From contig BROE01000007.1 in the NCBI GenBank assembly GCA_036571765.1, positions 780,404 to 844,403 of the forward strand: a stretch of DNA of 64,000 bases. Direction: 5' to 3'. The DNA is from Plecoglossus altivelis. Its lineage: Eukaryota; Chordata; Actinopteri; Osmeriformes; Plecoglossidae. Positions within the stretch are counted from its first letter, which is position 1; each line of letters starts with the position of its first letter. Below the pieces are notes generated by a model. That model did not search any database and was not told the origin of the DNA. It worked only from the letters and a program-made list of their open reading frames with translations. The translations under genes were made by a program, and so were the position numbers. Below, in pieces: positions 60,872 through 64,000 of the stretch.

Positions 60872-63800
60872 CTAAAGGAAGAGAAGGAAGTGGGACAGAG
60901 GAGAAGAGGAGAAAGAGAGCAGAAAAGAGGAGGAAGAAAAAAACAAGAGGAAAATAAGGCTTAACAGAGTTGACTTGGGGAAAAAACATTAGGCATTTTT
61001 AAAGCACGAGAGCCCCCTAACGGAATCACACAGATAGGCAAATGTGTAACGTGCAACTGATGGCAAGACAATCTGTTTTTTCAAATAGTATGTACATGAT
61101 CTTCCAGTCTGAGCTTTATATTACTCCTGAGTCACATATTGAGTCATTCACTGTATGGGAAGCAGCATAGACAGGGCATGGACAAGGACAGAGAGATGTA
61201 TAAGGGAAGTATCACTTGGCAGGGCTAAATTCTTTCTGGGAGTTGTCACTACCGTCAGCCCAGTACAGTGCCAGGCTCTGTGATACTGTCGATGCAGGGA
61301 CTCAGACAGGGAATAATTCATCACCCATTGGCATTCCGTCAGATTTGGGCTACCAATCTCTCTCCTTCACCCTCTCCCCATACGCCCCTTCAGATAGGAG
61401 AGCCAAAGCAATGTCCAAAAAAAGACAAACACTGACACAAGCGTTTCATACATACTTCAGACTACACCATTTCTGAAGGAATAGATGGTGTACTTTTTGT
61501 TTACAGACAGATGCATGAGATGTATACTCTCCAAAGATAATACAACAAAAAAGGTTGTTTTAATATAGTATACATTTGCATGCTTAAAAAATATCACACA
61601 AAAAAGAGAGCCAATCGCTTGCAGTGTAGAGGAAAATATTGATTTGAACACTTCGAATAGAATTACATTGGCAAAACAGTTGGCTTCACTTTGTCAGATT
61701 ATCTGGGATAACTGCCAATTTGAAAGAAAATATGGCAACTGTGTTTTGGTTAAACTATCAGAGAGATTTGCAGTAAAAAGTACTTTCTTTCTTTAAATAA
61801 GATGTCCATCACAGCAGGAACAGGGAAGTGCAATAATTAGTGAGCATTATTGCTGCAAAATTCCCTCTACTAAAGTATTAATCAATATGAATGTTCTTAC
61901 ATGAAGCAAAATATTACTACATGTAAATGGAAAAAATACATAATTTCAATGGTTATTCTCAAACAGTTAACTCAGGAAGTATTGTGTGCACAATTCCCCA
62001 TCCATGCATTTCAATTAAACTTTCCTTTAGTGATTATGGTCAGGCTTTTGTAAAAGGTTTAGGGTTAGAGTAGTACTTTTATTATTAATACAATATCAAG
62101 CAATAGTAAAACAAAAAAGGGTGCACTAGGCTGGTTTTGAACTTGGTGTTCCCAAAATACTAAAGTGAGCTGTTTTTCTTGATTATACAATGTCTCTCTT
62201 AAATGTGTCACAAACTATTCACTGACTCCAACTGCATATGTATAGACAATGCTTTCTCCCATTGCCAATATGTTTTCTTAGTAAACATAGAATAGACATA
62301 GAGGGAACAACTTTCAAATTAATTGTTTATCTGCCCTGACATTGTTTTCATGTAGAAACCAAACCATTATTCTAAGGATTTTCACTTTTTTATAACTTTT
62401 TATAACAGAAATTGAACAAATGAGGGGAATAATGGCATAAAGAATTCCTTTGTATGTACTTTAGCTCAATCTATAATTTTGCTTAACAATTAAGCTTCTA
62501 AAACCAGTCTAAAAGTAATTTATAGAGTTTCAGTCGAAAAAATGAAGAGGTCCGGGGAATTGAGCAATAATTACTAATGTCTGATTGATGAGGTCAAAAC
62601 CAGAAAAATTAATGGATAAGGAAATTGCCCAGTCAAAATTGTCACTATAAACTCAGCCTCCACAATTAAAGACAGATTGTATTTATTTTCAAGTATATTT
62701 GAAATGTTCAAAGCCAAAACCCCTTTTATAAGGGAAATATACATCTACAGGTGAATAAAAGTTCAGTTGGATAGAAGGCCTGTAAGAAATGTATGTTCTG
62801 GTAACAAGATTGTTCATTGTGTGAGCTAAAACTAAATTAACAAACCTGACAAGAGAATCTAGCTAAGGTGAGATATAGCCATCCTAGCAAAGAAAACCCC
62901 CACATTTTTGTCAAGCTTTTTGATGAGCAGCAGTGTCACTTGAGAAAATGATGGGATAACAGCGATTGAGAACTAGGAGCTTGATATAGGGGTTAATGAG
63001 AGTGAGAACTGATGTCTTATTTCAAACCCAACACTGATTCTACGTAGACCTAAATAGCTGTTTGTTGCAGCTGCATATTGACAGCTTCTGAAACTAATGT
63101 AACACAAATGACAAGAAAAACTGAAAGGAATAATAAATAAAATATTTATACTAATAAAAAAAGACCTACTGCTACTTCTAAGAGCTGATTCTGGTTCCAG
63201 TTTACTTGAAGTTAGAGTTCCCCTCTGGAAAACAAAAGAGATCATTCCCTCATCATTGAATCAAAAACAACATCACCCATTGACAGACTATGATTACTCG
63301 TCGCGTTATTATAAATAACAGCAACTGAAATGGTTGGACCTTATTTAAGTAAGGTTTGGACATTCTCATCTCAGATTTTAGATCAATTATTGGAAGGCAA
63401 GGCAATTGACTAAGAAATGTTGTTCCATCTCATGAAAGAGCATGAGAAAGAGTAACATGTCCTATTAGTATTGCTCTAGATATCTAGGGTAAAGGGACAT
63501 ATATCGAAGGTTGCATAATGTATAAAGAGAAGACAAGAGTAATTTGAAATATAATCAATTAGTAAAAACTTTCTCATTCAAGTTGATGTGTATGATTGAG
63601 AAGGAGAATGAATGCAAATAAAGCATCATGGAGGCAGAAGAGGAGGCTTTGTAATCTAAAAAGAATGTGCACTTTTAGAAGATAGCTTATTGCCATGGAA
63701 AAAAATAAAAGAAAGATTTCATCCTTTTGAAATGTTTTTCTTTTGTCACTTTTTCTAATCTAGGGAGAGAATTTACTTCTATTCCCCGAGGTACATAAAA

Positions 63801-64000
63801 AGAACAAAGGTCCATCTTAACTTTATGCAAAGTGGTCCCCCGGCTTTTAAAACTCTACACTTCCCATCAATTTAAAGACTGAGGTGAAAAGTGTCCTGTC
63901 AAAAACGCATGTGTTTTACCTCTGTTCGGAAAACAGAGATCCTTTCCAACTCATCAAAATGTAGTTAAATATACATTGCATACAAATTTATATCAGGCAT
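60872..64000 (-). other. vti1a: vti1a intron upstream of the linker exon (partial)
   Basis: The 3.1 kb at the right edge is AT-rich intron, with a purine (GAGGA) tract at 60880-60950 directly upstream of the linker exon acceptor and a short TTTTTATAAC duplication near 62388. No Habc exon of vti1a is visible, so the upstream exons lie beyond base 64000. Confidence 0.75.

Noticed and set aside
63918..63960. Possible minus-strand exon reading ELERISVFRTE before GTAAAAC
   Set aside because: No acceptable acceptor lies upstream and the peptide does not match VTI1A, whose preceding exon should end in ETDF.
1..64000. CRISPR arrays, tRNA or rRNA genes, bacterial operons
   Set aside because: No regularly spaced repeats with unique spacers and no tRNA or rRNA signatures were seen; the splice structure shows a vertebrate nuclear gene.

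Overview
The window is nuclear DNA from a ray-finned (teleost) fish. It is AT-rich and intron-dominated, with many dinucleotide repeats, two decayed Tc1/mariner transposons of kinds common in fish, a CAGGG-ended hAT-type MITE, and a LINE/SINE tail of the GTCTGCTAAAT type. I cannot name the species. The hAT MITE resembles copies common in salmonids and pikes, but that is a weak pointer.

One protein-coding gene is visible: the middle and 3' part of vti1a (vesicle transport through interaction with t-SNAREs 1A, a Qb-SNARE), on the minus strand. Five exons can be placed to the base, each with AG/GT splice sites and compatible phases. In transcript order they are 60871-60794, a 21-nt microexon 56213-56193, 48824-48740, 13249-13179 and 11248-11187. 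Together they encode a linker, a seven-residue optional insert (LIKLREE), and the SNARE motif up to the membrane-proximal ...TGMLRR. The N-terminal Habc exons should lie to the right of base 64000. The transmembrane exon should lie to the left of base 1, because I find neither in the window.

Layout from left to right: 1-11186 is intron downstream of the last visible exon, with a hAT MITE, a 20-bp minisatellite and microsatellites. 11187-13249 holds two SNARE exons. 13250-48739 is a 35.5-kb intron with a diverged 0.3-kb sequence duplication, several CpG-rich non-repetitive patches that may be enhancers, a truncated Tc1 transposase relic and large TA/CA repeats. 48740-56213 holds the exon that starts the SNARE motif, a near full-length dead Tc1 element and the microexon. 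56214-64000 holds the linker exon and flanking introns.

In vertebrates vti1a lies next to the developmental transcription factor gene tcf7l2, and here that gene would be to the left. The very long introns with scattered CpG-rich, exon-free patches fit a regulatory landscape in which vti1a is a bystander; this is inference. The best findings are the vti1a microexon, the diverged duplicated intronic element (15.9 and 18.1 kb), the two dead Tc1 elements, and a perfect 18-bp inverted repeat at 58.1 kb. I see no undescribed gene system, RNA gene or CRISPR array.
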